DNA of 64,000 nucleotides from assembly GCF_000217795.1 (NCBI RefSeq), contig NC_015681.1, positions 735,244-799,243 of the forward strand. Reading direction: 5' to 3'. The notes under the pieces are model-generated. The model worked only from the letters and a program-made list of their open reading frames with translations. It was not told the origin of the DNA and did no database searches. This document shows positions 25,152-33,011 of this stretch, piece by piece. Both the position numbers and the translations under genes were made by a program. This DNA is from Thermodesulfatator indicus DSM 15286. GTDB taxonomy: Bacteria > Desulfobacterota > Thermodesulfobacteria > Thermodesulfobacteriales > Thermodesulfatatoraceae. The first letter of the stretch is position 1; every line of letters begins with the position of its first letter.

Positions 25152-26699
25152 TCATAAAATCTCTTCCCACTCAAAGCCTACTATATTGCGTTCTTTTTGG
25201 CTGAACTCAATCCCTATAAGATAAATCTTCCCGCACCCTGTAAGATACTTTTCGTGATACTTCTTGGCTTTTAGTTGCTCAAGGGCTCTTCCCTCCGGCT
25301 CTATCTCCACCACCTTAAATTCAAACAAATAACACCTATCCTCAAATCTTACCGCCATATCTAGCCGGCCTTTACTCGTAGAATCTTCTACTCTTACATC
25401 TAAGCCCAAGGCCGCAAAGTAGGCGTAAAACACACTGGCGTAAAATCCTTCGTAGCGATGCAACTCCGTCTTACGATACCAGTCATGTGGTATGCCCGCA
25501 AAAATGGCCTTAAAAACTTCCAGCAGCAAAGGAACATCGCCACTTATGAGAATTCTGGCAAGTTTAGTTTTGTTATGCGTTTTGGTGGAAATGTCTTCAA
25601 ATATATAGTTTAGCACATGGTCTGCCAGGGCTTTTTTAACCTCTATGTTCGGATACTTGAGTTTGTAAACTGCTTCGCCGGGAAGAAGCTCTATTTTTTC
25701 GGCTATAGTGAGATAACCGGTTTGAAAAAGAAGGGTCTCAAGTTTTATGTTTTCAACTTCAAAGCTTTCAATGAGTTCTTCTCCCGCTTCAAGGTTCTCC
25801 AGGTCAGGCAGGCAGTAGCGTTTTTCAAATAGGAGCTTGATGAGAAAAGTGGGCGTGCCGGTCTCAAACCAGTAGGGCCTGAAGATTTTTTCCTTCAGAA
25901 AAAGCAAAATATCAAAAGGGTTATAAACGGGCTCTCCTAGCCAGGAGTAGCCATTATACCAGCGGCGGACTTCGTCTAAATCAACCCCTTCAAGACGATC
26001 GGCAAAAGTTTTTTCAAATTCGCTTTGCGTGTAACCACAAATAGTGGCAAAAGATGGCGAGATGGTTATGTCTTCAAGGTTGTTCAGACCAGAGAAGAGA
26101 GAAACTTTACTAAATTTGGTAACACCGGTGATGAAAACGAACTTAAGATACGGGTCAGCGTCTTTTAAGACCGAGTAGAAGTTTTTAAGTTCCTCGCGTA
26201 TTTCGGTAGCAGTTTCTGTTTTGTTTATATTGTCAAGGATTGGTTTGTCGTATTCGTCTATGAGAACTACTACTTTTTGACCGCATTTATCAGCCAGCTT
26301 TTGGAAGAGTTCATTGGCTTTATCTGGAATAATATTTTTAGTCAAACAAACATCGTAAAACTGGGCATGATCATCTAAAATATAATTTATCTTTTTCTGG
26401 AGAATTTCCTTTTCTCTGATAACTCCGCTACCAAACGAAATGTAAATAACCGGATATTTAATGCTCCAATCCCAATTATCCTCTAAGTAAAGGCCCTCAA
26501 AAAGTTCTTTTTTGGCTAAAAAGGCCTGGCGTAAGGTGTCAAGAAATAGGCTTTTACCAAAACGCCGCGGACGAGAAAGAAAATAATATTTTCCTTCGTC
26601 AACCAGTTTTTTAACAAACCGGGTTTTGTCAACATAGTAATAATTTTCCGTGCGAATATTCTCAAAACTCTGAATGCCTACAGGAAGTTTTTTCTTCAT
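25152..26699 (-). CDS. AAA-ATPase with PD-(D/E)XK nuclease domain, copy 2
   Basis: A 515-residue paralogue of the gene at 19972, with the same P-loop (RPRRFGKSLFLDTL), Walker B and nuclease-like motif. DNA is nearly identical throughout, including 28 bases before the ATG, except a 138-bp block (26286-26423) encoding an unrelated-looking 46-residue segment between the two parts of the ATPase core. The ATG at 26699 is chosen over an upstream start because it matches copy 1 and follows the shared -10 box. Recent duplication with local exchange is inferred. Confidence 0.9.
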   Translation of the reverse strand: MKKKLPVGIQSFENIRTENYYYVDKTRFVKKLVDEGKYYFLSRPRRFGKSLFLDTLRQAFLAKKELFEGLYLEDNWDWSIKYPVIYISFGSGVIREKEILQKKINYILDDHAQFYDVCLTKNIIPDKANELFQKLADKCGQKVVVLIDEYDKPILDNINKTETATEIREELKNFYSVLKDADPYLKFVFITGVTKFSKVSLFSGLNNLEDITISPSFATICGYTQSEFEKTFADRLEGVDLDEVRRWYNGYSWLGEPVYNPFDILLFLKEKIFRPYWFETGTPTFLIKLLFEKRYCLPDLENLEAGEELIESFEVENIKLETLLFQTGYLTIAEKIELLPGEAVYKLKYPNIEVKKALADHVLNYIFEDISTKTHNKTKLARILISGDVPLLLEVFKAIFAGIPHDWYRKTELHRYEGFYASVFYAYFAALGLDVRVEDSTSKGRLDMAVRFEDRCYLFEFKVVEIEPEGRALEQLKAKKYHEKYLTGCGKIYLIGIEFSQKERNIVGFEWEEIL

Positions 26700-26975
26700 G
26701 CAAACATTATAACAGAAAAAACTTAGAAAGTGTTTATTTTTCAATCAAGATGATTGGGACTTCTTTTATATCATTGAGTTTAGGATCACCTCCGAACCTA
26801 CAAGTCAACATTGAAAATCGCAAGGCAAAGATCTCAAAATCATTCACAATAATTTCCCTCTTGCGAAGTGGCACTTACGAAGTGGGAAATTATAAAATCT
26901 TTAGCCTTTCCAGAGAATAAACCCACCTTTTTTCAAGAATACCAAGGATTTTCATACTTACGAAGTGGGGAAAAG
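26700..26975. other. Gap with CTTACGAAGTGGG motifs
   Basis: Besides the copied promoter of the AAA-ATPase (-10 TATAAT on the minus strand near 26706), the gap carries CTTGCGAAGTGGCA, CTTACGAAGTGGGAAA and CTTACGAAGTGGGGAAA (26864-26973); a related GCTTACAAAGTCGGAAAA lies at 27708. Nothing else supported. Confidence 0.5.
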
Positions 26976-27380
26976 TTAAGGTGATATGACATTAAGATCC
27001 TTAAAATAACTGCGGTAAAATCCTTTATCTCTAGTTAAAAGTCGATCACATTGTACCAGAGCATGGCCACCTATCAAAAAATCAGCTGCAATCCGTCTTT
27101 TTTTATTGCTCCGTTTTATATACTCAGACCAGCATCTAGCTGCCATAAGAGAAGCTTCAAAGCTCATCGGAGAAAACTGAATTCCTATTTCTTTAAGAGT
27201 GTTAACAAGTTCATCTCGAGCATGAGAATAAGCTACGGCAACTTCGGCCCATACTACTTCACAAGCAACTGCTATTCCCTCAAGTAAACATCTTTTTAAA
27301 GCTTCCTTAGAAAGGAGACCATAAACTGGATCTGGCTCAAGAATGTCTATAAGAATGTTGGTATCAACAGCTGTTATCAT
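26976..27380 (-). CDS. vapC: PIN-domain toxin (VapC type)
   Basis: A 134-residue PIN nuclease. The acidic metal ligands are visible: VDTNILIDILEPD (D5 region), a mid-protein glutamate in CEVVWAEVAVAY, and RIAADFLIGGHAL with the conserved D, then LLTRDKGFY. VapC toxins cut tRNA or rRNA. It overlaps the AbrB-type antitoxin gene by 17 bases in standard antitoxin-toxin order. Confidence 0.9.
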   Translation of the reverse strand: MITAVDTNILIDILEPDPVYGLLSKEALKRCLLEGIAVACEVVWAEVAVAYSHARDELVNTLKEIGIQFSPMSFEASLMAARCWSEYIKRSNKKRRIAADFLIGGHALVQCDRLLTRDKGFYRSYFKDLNVISP

Positions 27381-27600
27381 CTGTATATTCCCGAAGTTGT
27401 TTCATTATTTCATCTGTGCGTCTACCACGACCAAATTTTCCATAAGCTCGATCTACAGGATCCAAAGGCTCTATTTTTGTGGCTATCAAGTAACCATTTT
27501 TTTCCCTAAATTCTAAAATCGTTCCAGGACGAATCCCCAAACGTTCGCGCAATACTTTGGGAATAGTAACTTGCCCTCGCTCAGCTACTTTTACCCTCAT
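27364..27600 (-). CDS. vapB: AbrB/SpoVT-type antitoxin (VapB)
   Basis: A 78-residue swapped-hairpin DNA-binding protein: VAERGQVTIPKVLRERLGIRPGTILEFREKNG is the AbrB fold, and the C-terminal tail (GRRTDEIMKQLREYTDD) is the part expected to fill the toxin active site. Probably represses its own promoter; an AGGATTAA sequence precedes the ATG. Pairs with the PIN gene downstream. Confidence 0.9.
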   Translation of the reverse strand: MRVKVAERGQVTIPKVLRERLGIRPGTILEFREKNGYLIATKIEPLDPVDRAYGKFGRGRRTDEIMKQLREYTDDNSC

Positions 27601-27733
27601 TTAATCCTCCCAAATTCTTCTGGTATGAAATTTAAATTATGATTTCATACTTGTCAAAAACCTATTTTCCTTCTTTACTTGGCCCTCCTCCTCACAACAA
27701 AGTGCGCTTACAAAGTCGGAAAAAAGATAAAAT

Positions 27734-27949
27734 TTATTCCTTAATCCCTAAAGGCCTTGGTTTTGGCCAATGATAACCCTTCTTAGAAAGACCTAGTGTC
27801 TCCTGAAGGGATTTTCTAATCAATTCTGTAACTGTAATATTTCTCCGTTTTGCTTCTTCTACTAAAGCTATTTTTTCCTTTAAAGGAATCCGTATAGTAA
27901 GGGTAACCTTTGGATCCGTTGATTGGCTAATTTTTGCTCTTGCCTTCAT
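27734..27949 (-). CDS. Ribbon-helix-helix protein, possible antitoxin
   Basis: A 71-residue protein with a basic N-terminus and a ribbon-helix-helix pattern: VTLTIRIPLKEKIALVEEAKRRNITVTELIRKSLQETLGL. ATG 27949 is preferred because GGAG lies seven bases upstream; a start at 27970 would overlap the PIN gene stop. It follows a complete AbrB-PIN pair, so it may be a third member of that operon or an orphan antitoxin. No toxin follows it on the same strand before the next AbrB-PIN pair. Confidence 0.75.
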   Translation of the reverse strand: MKARAKISQSTDPKVTLTIRIPLKEKIALVEEAKRRNITVTELIRKSLQETLGLSKKGYHWPKPRPLGIKE

Positions 27950-27960
27950 CTTTTTTCTCC

Positions 27961-28392
27961 TCAAAAACAAATCCTCCTTTTAAGCTTTCTTATAGGGCAT
28001 TCTTGATCTACTTCCTGCCCAAGTGCTTCATATTCGGGATCTTTATGGACCAGTATGGCGCCTCTTATCTTTGCTATGGCCGCTATAATAGCATCTGCTA
28101 ACGAGAGACGATGTAGTGCTTTAAACCTTCCTGCCGTAAGCAAAATAGCTTCGTCAAGATTCCATAGAAATTCAAAGTCTAAACTTTTCAAAAGCGCATA
28201 TCTTCGATTGGCTATCTCCTCCCCTTTCTCTCGATAAGAAATGTAATAGATTTCTAATAGAACCATAAAAGGCATTAAAATCCGCCCGGTCTTAAGTATT
28301 TCCTCAACTCTATCCGCTCCCTCTTCATCTTCCATATAAGCTAACCAGGCCGAGGTATCCAAAAGAAATAAGGTATTATTCTCGGATCTCAT
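27961..28392 (-). CDS. vapC: PIN-domain toxin (VapC type)
   Basis: A 143-residue PIN protein: FLLDTSAWLAYMEDEEGAD (first Asp), MPFMVLLEIYYISYR (Glu), LSLADAIIAAIAKIRGAILVHKDPEYEAL (later Asp residues). Expected RNase toxin. It overlaps the AbrB-type gene upstream by 17 bases and has AAAGGAAAAGAG before its ATG. Confidence 0.9.
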   Translation of the reverse strand: MRSENNTLFLLDTSAWLAYMEDEEGADRVEEILKTGRILMPFMVLLEIYYISYREKGEEIANRRYALLKSLDFEFLWNLDEAILLTAGRFKALHRLSLADAIIAAIAKIRGAILVHKDPEYEALGQEVDQECPIRKLKRRICF

Positions 28393-28603
28393 CTCTTTTC
28401 CTTTCTCGGAGCAATTTCTTTCCCAGATTCTCTCCCTTTGCTATCCCCCTTAAAGCCTTCAGGGGATCTTCAGGAAGAGGCACCACCCTAATGTTCTCTC
28501 CGGTGTCTATCCATAGCAAAGTAGTCCCCCTTTCTATCCTGTACTTTTTCCTGAGAGGAGCAGGCACTACCGTTTGCCCTCTTTTTGTAACCGTACTTTT
28601 CAT
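28376..28603 (-). CDS. vapB: AbrB/SpoVT-type antitoxin (VapB)
   Basis: A 75-residue AbrB-fold protein: MKSTVTKRGQTVVPAPLRKKYRIERGTTLLWIDTG. ATG 28603 is chosen over a longer reading since GGAGGG lies just upstream and the domain starts at once. Cognate antitoxin of the overlapping PIN gene; likely autorepressor. Confidence 0.88.
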   Translation of the reverse strand: MKSTVTKRGQTVVPAPLRKKYRIERGTTLLWIDTGENIRVVPLPEDPLKALRGIAKGENLGKKLLRERKRDEIRE

Positions 28604-28699
28604 GGTACCCTCCGAACCGCAATTCTTAGATTTAAGATACAAGGCAAAAACAAAAATTACAAGACGCAAATCAATAACCTTAGCATTTCACTTTAAAGC

Positions 28700-29000
28700 G
28701 GGACCAGGGTCATTAGGCAGGCGACAATTGCGATCACTACAAAGCCAGTGGCTTCACAAAGCCAGTGGCTTCGCAAACAACGCTTTGTCCAGGTATTCTT
28801 ATGAAGCTTACTTTGCTTAGCTCGTAATAACAGGCGAAGAATGAAAAGTGAAAAGTTAGAAATACTTGTTAACCATTAGCCATCGCCATTCGTCAGCTAC
28901 TATCTCATCACTGCGAGCAGAGCAAAGCAGTCTCAGAGATTACAAAGTCGGCCCAAGGGCCTTCTCGTAATGAACCAGCTAGACCACTTCATCGGCCCTA
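28700..29000. repeat. Repeat cluster before the rfb operon end
   Basis: Begins with AGGGTCATTAGGCAGGCGAC (28706), the left end of the 165-bp composite repeat, followed by a duplicated CACAAAGCCAGTGGCTTC, then the block shared with 23467-23590 (CTTCGCAAACAACGCTTTGTCC, GAAGAATGAAAAGTGAAAAG, GTTAACCATTAGCCATCGCC, CAGCTACTATCTCATCACTG). No gene is seen in 28604-29066. Confidence 0.75.
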
Positions 29001-29066
29001 CTGGCCCCCTAACGCTGACTGAACGACAATCAGCCACCAGCAGAACTTTTTCACTTCTTCAACTAC

Positions 29067-29906
29067 TCAACAACCCAACCACTCAACCAACTCCTCCCTC
29101 CAATCAGCTATCTCTATATTTAACTTTTTGCAGATCCTAGAATTACTCATAGCAGAAAAACGTGGTCTTTTGGCTGGTAAATCAAAATCTGCCTGAGAGG
29201 CTGGATAAATAAACTTTTTTATCCCTTTAATCTTGAAAAACGCTTTCGCCCACTCATAACGGGAAGCATATCCGGAGTTTACAAGGTGATAAAGCCCTTT
29301 TAATCCTGTATCAAGAGCTTTTAAAGTTACCTCAACTATGGTTCTCGTTGATGTAGGCACTGAAAACTCATCACAGGCAATTCTTAAATACTCCTGTTTT
29401 TCTGCCCACTGCATAAGCTTGTAAAGAAAATTTTGCTTTCCCTCTCCATACACCCAGCTTGTACGAAAAATTAAATAATTCTCAAGATTATCTCTTATAA
29501 AATTCTCTCCATAAAGCTTGCTTTTTCCGTAGTTATTCAAGGGATTTGTATCATCTTCTTCAGTATAAAGACCCTCTTTTTCTCCATCAAAAACATAATC
29601 TGTAGAATAATGGACTAAAAAACTATTATATGTTCTGCAGGCATAAACAAGATTGCATACTCCTCCAAAATTAACCCTCATTGCCTCCCAGGGAAACTCT
29701 TCAGCCCTATCCACAAGATTATAAGCCGCACAATTTATAACCACATCTGGCCTAAATTCTTTAAAAACTTCTAAAACTCTAGTTAAATTTCCTATGTCGC
29801 ATTCTTCTCGGGATAAAAACAAACACTTATACTTAGACTGCTCTCTTAAGACATTTCCAAATGTGCTTCCAAGCTGCCCTCTTTTTCCTAAAATTAGTAC
29901 TTTCAT
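29067..29906 (-). CDS. rfbD: dTDP-4-dehydrorhamnose reductase
   Basis: Final step of dTDP-L-rhamnose synthesis. A 279-residue short-chain dehydrogenase-like protein with GKRGQLGSTF nucleotide loop, YSTDYVFDGEKEGLY and the YGKSKLYGE catalytic Tyr-Lys. The C-terminus LVEWLGC is encoded by a low-complexity sequence also found at the end of rfbC. The ATG is directly preceded by the right end of dispersed repeat copy c, so its original leader is gone and there is no clear Shine-Dalgarno. Confidence 0.95.
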   Translation of the reverse strand: MKVLILGKRGQLGSTFGNVLREQSKYKCLFLSREECDIGNLTRVLEVFKEFRPDVVINCAAYNLVDRAEEFPWEAMRVNFGGVCNLVYACRTYNSFLVHYSTDYVFDGEKEGLYTEEDDTNPLNNYGKSKLYGENFIRDNLENYLIFRTSWVYGEGKQNFLYKLMQWAEKQEYLRIACDEFSVPTSTRTIVEVTLKALDTGLKGLYHLVNSGYASRYEWAKAFFKIKGIKKFIYPASQADFDLPAKRPRFSAMSNSRICKKLNIEIADWREELVEWLGC

Positions 29907-29911
29907 CACTT

Positions 29912-30078
29912 ATTAATCCGAGCGTTTTTTACACGACAAATTATCGCCGCTGACATAATCGCTAAAGCAAAGTAAGCTTCGCTGTCACTGCGAGGCCTCG
30001 TTAGAGGCCGAAGCAGTCTCATGGATTGCTTCGCTTCGCTCGCAAAATGACTCACTTGTCGCCTATTTAGTGACCCCA
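29912..30078 (-). repeat. Dispersed composite repeat, copy c (complete)
   Basis: Read on the minus strand: GGTCACTAAATAGGCGACAA, GCGAGCGAAGCGAAGCAATC, GAGACTGCTTCGGCCTCTAA, CGAGGCCTCGCAGTGACAGC, TTTGCTTTAGCGATTATGTC, AGCGGCGATAATTTGTCGTG and the end CGCTCGGATTAATA. It lies exactly between the rfbB stop and the rfbD start, with ATTAAT on both sides, and looks like a clean insertion. Confidence 0.85.
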
Positions 30079-31074
30079 TTAATATTTTCCGTAAACTTTT
30101 TCCCAATAGCTCTTTAAAAATTTTACTTTCTCTTGCACCCAGTCCAAATTATCTAAATACCACCTTACTGTTTTCTCTATTCCTTCATCAAACTTTACCT
30201 TGGCTTTCCAGCCAATTTCTCTTTCTATTTTTGATACATCCAAGGCATATCTAAAATCATGCCCAGGTCTATCTTTTACAAAACTTATTAAATCTTCCGA
30301 TTTGTTTAAAAGGCTTAAAATTGCTTTTACTACTTCTATATTTCTCCTTTCCTCTCCGCTTCCCACATTGTAAATCTCTCCGGGTTTTCCCTTTGCTATA
30401 ATCTCAAAAACAGCTTCTGCACAATCACTTACATAAAGCCATTCCCTTATGTTTTGTCCCCTCCCATAAACAGGTATAGGCTCATTATTTAAAGCTTTCA
30501 GTATAACAACAGGGATCAGCTTTTCTGGATACTGCCAGGGGCCATAATTGTTTGAAGGCCTAACTGTAATTACAGGTAAACCATAAGTCCGATAATAAGC
30601 CCTACCAAGCATATCTGCCGAGGCTTTACTTACAGAATACGGAGAATTGGGATTTAAAGGAGTCTCCTCCGTAAATTTTCCCTCTTCCCCAAGCTCTCCA
30701 TATATCTCATCTGTAGCAATATTAATAAAAAGCTTCACATTAAATTTCTTTGAAACATCAAGCAATACTTGAGTGCCCTTTACATTAGTTTCCATAAAAG
30801 GAGCAGCATCAAGAATGCTTCTGTCCACATGGCTTTCTGCCGCCCAGTGAACAACAACATCTGGTTTTTCTATAGAAAAGATAATTTCCATTAACTCTAA
30901 ATTTGCTATATCTCCCTTATAAAAATGAATATTATCCCAAACGCTTTTTATTCTTTCTATGTCACCTGCATAAGTTAATTTATCTATCACCACAACTTCA
31001 TAGCCATTTTTAACAGCCTGCCTTACAAACTCACTCCCTATAAACCCCGCGCCACCAGTCACCAAAATCTTCAT
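30079..31074 (-). CDS. rfbB: dTDP-glucose 4,6-dehydratase
   Basis: Converts dTDP-glucose to the 4-keto-6-deoxy sugar. A 331-residue extended SDR: GGAGFIG NAD loop at 7-13, TDEIYG at about 121-126 with the catalytic Asp-Glu pair, and YSVSK with Y146/K150. GGAGGAAGCG precedes the ATG. Part of the rfbA-rfbC-rfbB-rfbD order on the minus strand. Confidence 0.97.
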   Translation of the reverse strand: MKILVTGGAGFIGSEFVRQAVKNGYEVVVIDKLTYAGDIERIKSVWDNIHFYKGDIANLELMEIIFSIEKPDVVVHWAAESHVDRSILDAAPFMETNVKGTQVLLDVSKKFNVKLFINIATDEIYGELGEEGKFTEETPLNPNSPYSVSKASADMLGRAYYRTYGLPVITVRPSNNYGPWQYPEKLIPVVILKALNNEPIPVYGRGQNIREWLYVSDCAEAVFEIIAKGKPGEIYNVGSGEERRNIEVVKAILSLLNKSEDLISFVKDRPGHDFRYALDVSKIEREIGWKAKVKFDEGIEKTVRWYLDNLDWVQEKVKFLKSYWEKVYGKY

Positions 31075-31114
31075 CGCTTCCTCCTACTACTCAACAATTC
31101 AACTAATCAACCAC

Positions 31115-31666
31115 TCAACCACCCAACCACTCAACCAAAAACGACGCCTTTCTATCCTTTTCCGAAAGAATAGGTTCTTCCTTCAAAGGCCAGTTTATAC
31201 CTATATCAGGGTCATTCCACCTGATACTTCTGTCATGTTCCGGCGAATATTCACTACCTGAAACCTTATAAATAATCTCTGCTTCCTCAGAAATGGTCAG
31301 AAAACCATGAGCAAATCCCTTAGGTATCCAAAGCATTAGTTTGTTTTCTTCGGAAAGTTCTACTCCTACCCACTTTCCAAAACTTGGACTTCCTTTTCTT
31401 ATATCAACAGCCACGTCAAAAATTTTTCCCCTTATGCATCTTACAAGCTTTCCTTGAGCTTTAGGCTCGATCTGAAAGTGTAGTCCTCGTAGCACATTCT
31501 TTATAGATTTTGAATGATTATCTTGGACAAAATCCGTATCAATTCCGGCCCTTTCAAAATCAGACTTTTTATAGGTTTCCATGAAAAAACCTCTTTCGTC
31601 ACCGAACACTTTCGGTTTTACGATGATCACCTCTGGGATTTCCGTTTTTATGAATTCGAAGGGCAT
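31115..31666 (-). CDS. rfbC: dTDP-4-dehydrorhamnose 3,5-epimerase
   Basis: Cupin-fold epimerase of the rhamnose pathway, 183 residues. DERGFFMETYKKSDFERAGID, FVQDNHSKSIKNVLRGLHFQIEPKAQGKLVRC (catalytic His in LRGLHFQ) and IPKGFAHGFLTISEEAEI are the family signatures. AGGAGGAGAA precedes the ATG. The last residues LVEWLGG are built by the same low-complexity DNA as the RfbD end. Confidence 0.97.
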   Translation of the reverse strand: MPFEFIKTEIPEVIIVKPKVFGDERGFFMETYKKSDFERAGIDTDFVQDNHSKSIKNVLRGLHFQIEPKAQGKLVRCIRGKIFDVAVDIRKGSPSFGKWVGVELSEENKLMLWIPKGFAHGFLTISEEAEIIYKVSGSEYSPEHDRSIRWNDPDIGINWPLKEEPILSEKDRKASFLVEWLGG

Positions 31667-31682
31667 TTCTCCTCCTTCTTTA

Positions 31683-31701
31683 GTGAAGAGTGAACAGTGA
31701 A
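31683..31701 (+). repeat. GTGAAGAGTGAACAG low-complexity repeat, arm 1
   Basis: Reads GTGAAGAGTGAACAGTGAA just outside the four-helix-bundle gene; the inverse-oriented, longer arm lies at 32085-32155 on its other side. Confidence 0.7.
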
Positions 31702-31720
31702 CCAGTAAATAGACAGAAAA

Positions 31721-32077
31721 TCAATCTTTCTTTTTCTCTTTCAAATACTTTATTAAACCTATTAGCATCCTTCTTATAAAGATTAACTTTTCTATCTCAG
31801 AATTTATTACATCAATATATGACAACTCTTTTGCAATAATTAATTGTGTTTCAAGCTCCGCCAATGAACCCAAAGAGATATATAAAAATTGCACCAACTC
31901 ATTATCAGAATTTCTAGCACAACCTTCTGCAATATTTGACGGCACAGATATTGCCGCTTTTCGCAACTGACTAGTTAAACCATACAACTCATTTTTAGGA
32001 AATTTCTCTGTTATTTCATATATACGTTTTACAAACTTGATACTTTCTTTCCATACCTCCAAATCTTTATGATCCAT
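31721..32077 (-). CDS. Four-helix-bundle protein (23S rRNA intervening-sequence family)
   Basis: A 118-residue protein of the S23/IVP family: DLEVWKESIKFVKRIYEITEKFPKNELYGLTSQLRKAAISVPSNIAEGCAR is the full signature, followed by LGSLAELETQLIIAKELSYI. These small basic bundles are found in rRNA intervening sequences and as stand-alone mobile genes; function is unknown. ATG 32077 has AGAGGTGG just upstream; GTG 32083 is the alternative. It interrupts the rfbA-rfbC order and is bracketed by inverted GTGAAGAGTGAA repeats. Confidence 0.9.
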   Translation of the reverse strand: MDHKDLEVWKESIKFVKRIYEITEKFPKNELYGLTSQLRKAAISVPSNIAEGCARNSDNELVQFLYISLGSLAELETQLIIAKELSYIDVINSEIEKLIFIRRMLIGLIKYLKEKKKD

Positions 32078-32084
32078 TTCCACC

Positions 32085-32155
32085 TCTCTTCACACTTCAC
32101 TCCTCATCCTTCACTCTTCACTTCCTTCACTCTTCACTCTTCACTATTTCACACA
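32085..32155 (-). repeat. GTGAAGAGTGAAG low-complexity repeat, arm 2
   Basis: On the minus strand repeated GTGAAGAGTGAAG units. The array covers the rfbA stop codon and encodes the last RfbA residues (IVKSEE). Confidence 0.75.
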
Positions 32156-33008
32156 AATACCTCCCATACTCCGTCTTCCGAAGAGGTTTGGTGAGTTCTA
32201 AGAGCTGTTCCCGTGTAATCCAGCCATTGCGGAAGGCAATCTCCTCAATACACCCAATCATAAGTCCGGTTCTTTTTTCAATAGTAGCCACAAACTCTCC
32301 CGCTTCAAGGAAGCTGTCATGCGTTCCAGCATCAAACCAGGCAAAGCCTCTTCCAAGAAGCTTCACTTTGAGCTTCCCACGCCTTAGATATTCCTCGTTT
32401 ACGCTTGTGATTTCAAGCTCGCCTCTATCGGAGGGCTTCACGTTCTTGGCAATTTCCAGGGCCTCGTTGTCGTAAAAATACATGCCCACTACGGCAAAGT
32501 TTGACTTTGGCTTTTTGGGCTTTTCTTCAAGGGAGATTACATTTCCCTGGTCATCAAGTTCTACAATTCCAAACCTTTCTGGGTCTTTTACATAGTAGCC
32601 AAACACATAGGCCCCGCCATTCTTTTCAATTTCCTGTCGAGCTTCATCCATGATTTTCACCAAATCATGACCAAAGAAGATATTGTCTCCCAACATGTAG
32701 CAAATATTATCGTCGCCGATAAAATCTTCTGCTAAAACCAATCCTTCCGCCAGTCCATTTGGCTTTTTTTGAATTTGATACTGAATATTTATTCCCAGAT
32801 GCGAGCCATTTTTAAGGAGCTTTTGGAAGTCGGCTAGATCTTCTGGCTTTACGATAAAGAGGATATCTCTTATTCCAAGAAGCATAACCAATGACAGAGG
32901 ATAATAAATCATAGGCTTATTGTAGATAGGAAGAAAATGCTTATTGATAGCTAACGTGACCGGATAAAGCCTTGTTCCACTACCACCTGCGAGGATTATG
33001 GCTTTCAT
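32127..33008 (-). CDS. rfbA: Glucose-1-phosphate thymidylyltransferase
   Basis: First enzyme of dTDP-rhamnose synthesis, 293 residues. Nucleotide-binding [11 protein letters not shown] at 8-18, [19 protein letters not shown], and [10 protein letters not shown] (metal-binding Asp) are clear. ATG 33008 with GGAGGG eight bases upstream is preferred to TTG 33011. The C-terminal residues run into the GTGAAGAGTGAAG array. The preceding glycosyltransferase gene ends three bases away. Confidence 0.97.
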   Translation of the reverse strand: MKAIILAGGSGTRLYPVTLAINKHFLPIYNKPMIYYPLSLVMLLGIRDILFIVKPEDLADFQKLLKNGSHLGINIQYQIQKKPNGLAEGLVLAEDFIGDDNICYMLGDNIFFGHDLVKIMDEARQEIEKNGGAYVFGYYVKDPERFGIVELDDQGNVISLEEKPKKPKSNFAVVGMYFYDNEALEIAKNVKPSDRGELEITSVNEEYLRRGKLKVKLLGRGFAWFDAGTHDSFLEAGEFVATIEKRTGLMIGCIEEIAFRNGWITREQLLELTKPLRKTEYGRYLCEIVKSEE

Positions 33009-33011
33009 CAA

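Noticed and set aside
29906-30106. 66-codon reading between rfbB and rfbD
   Set aside because: It is dispersed repeat copy c read through; begins inside rfbB.
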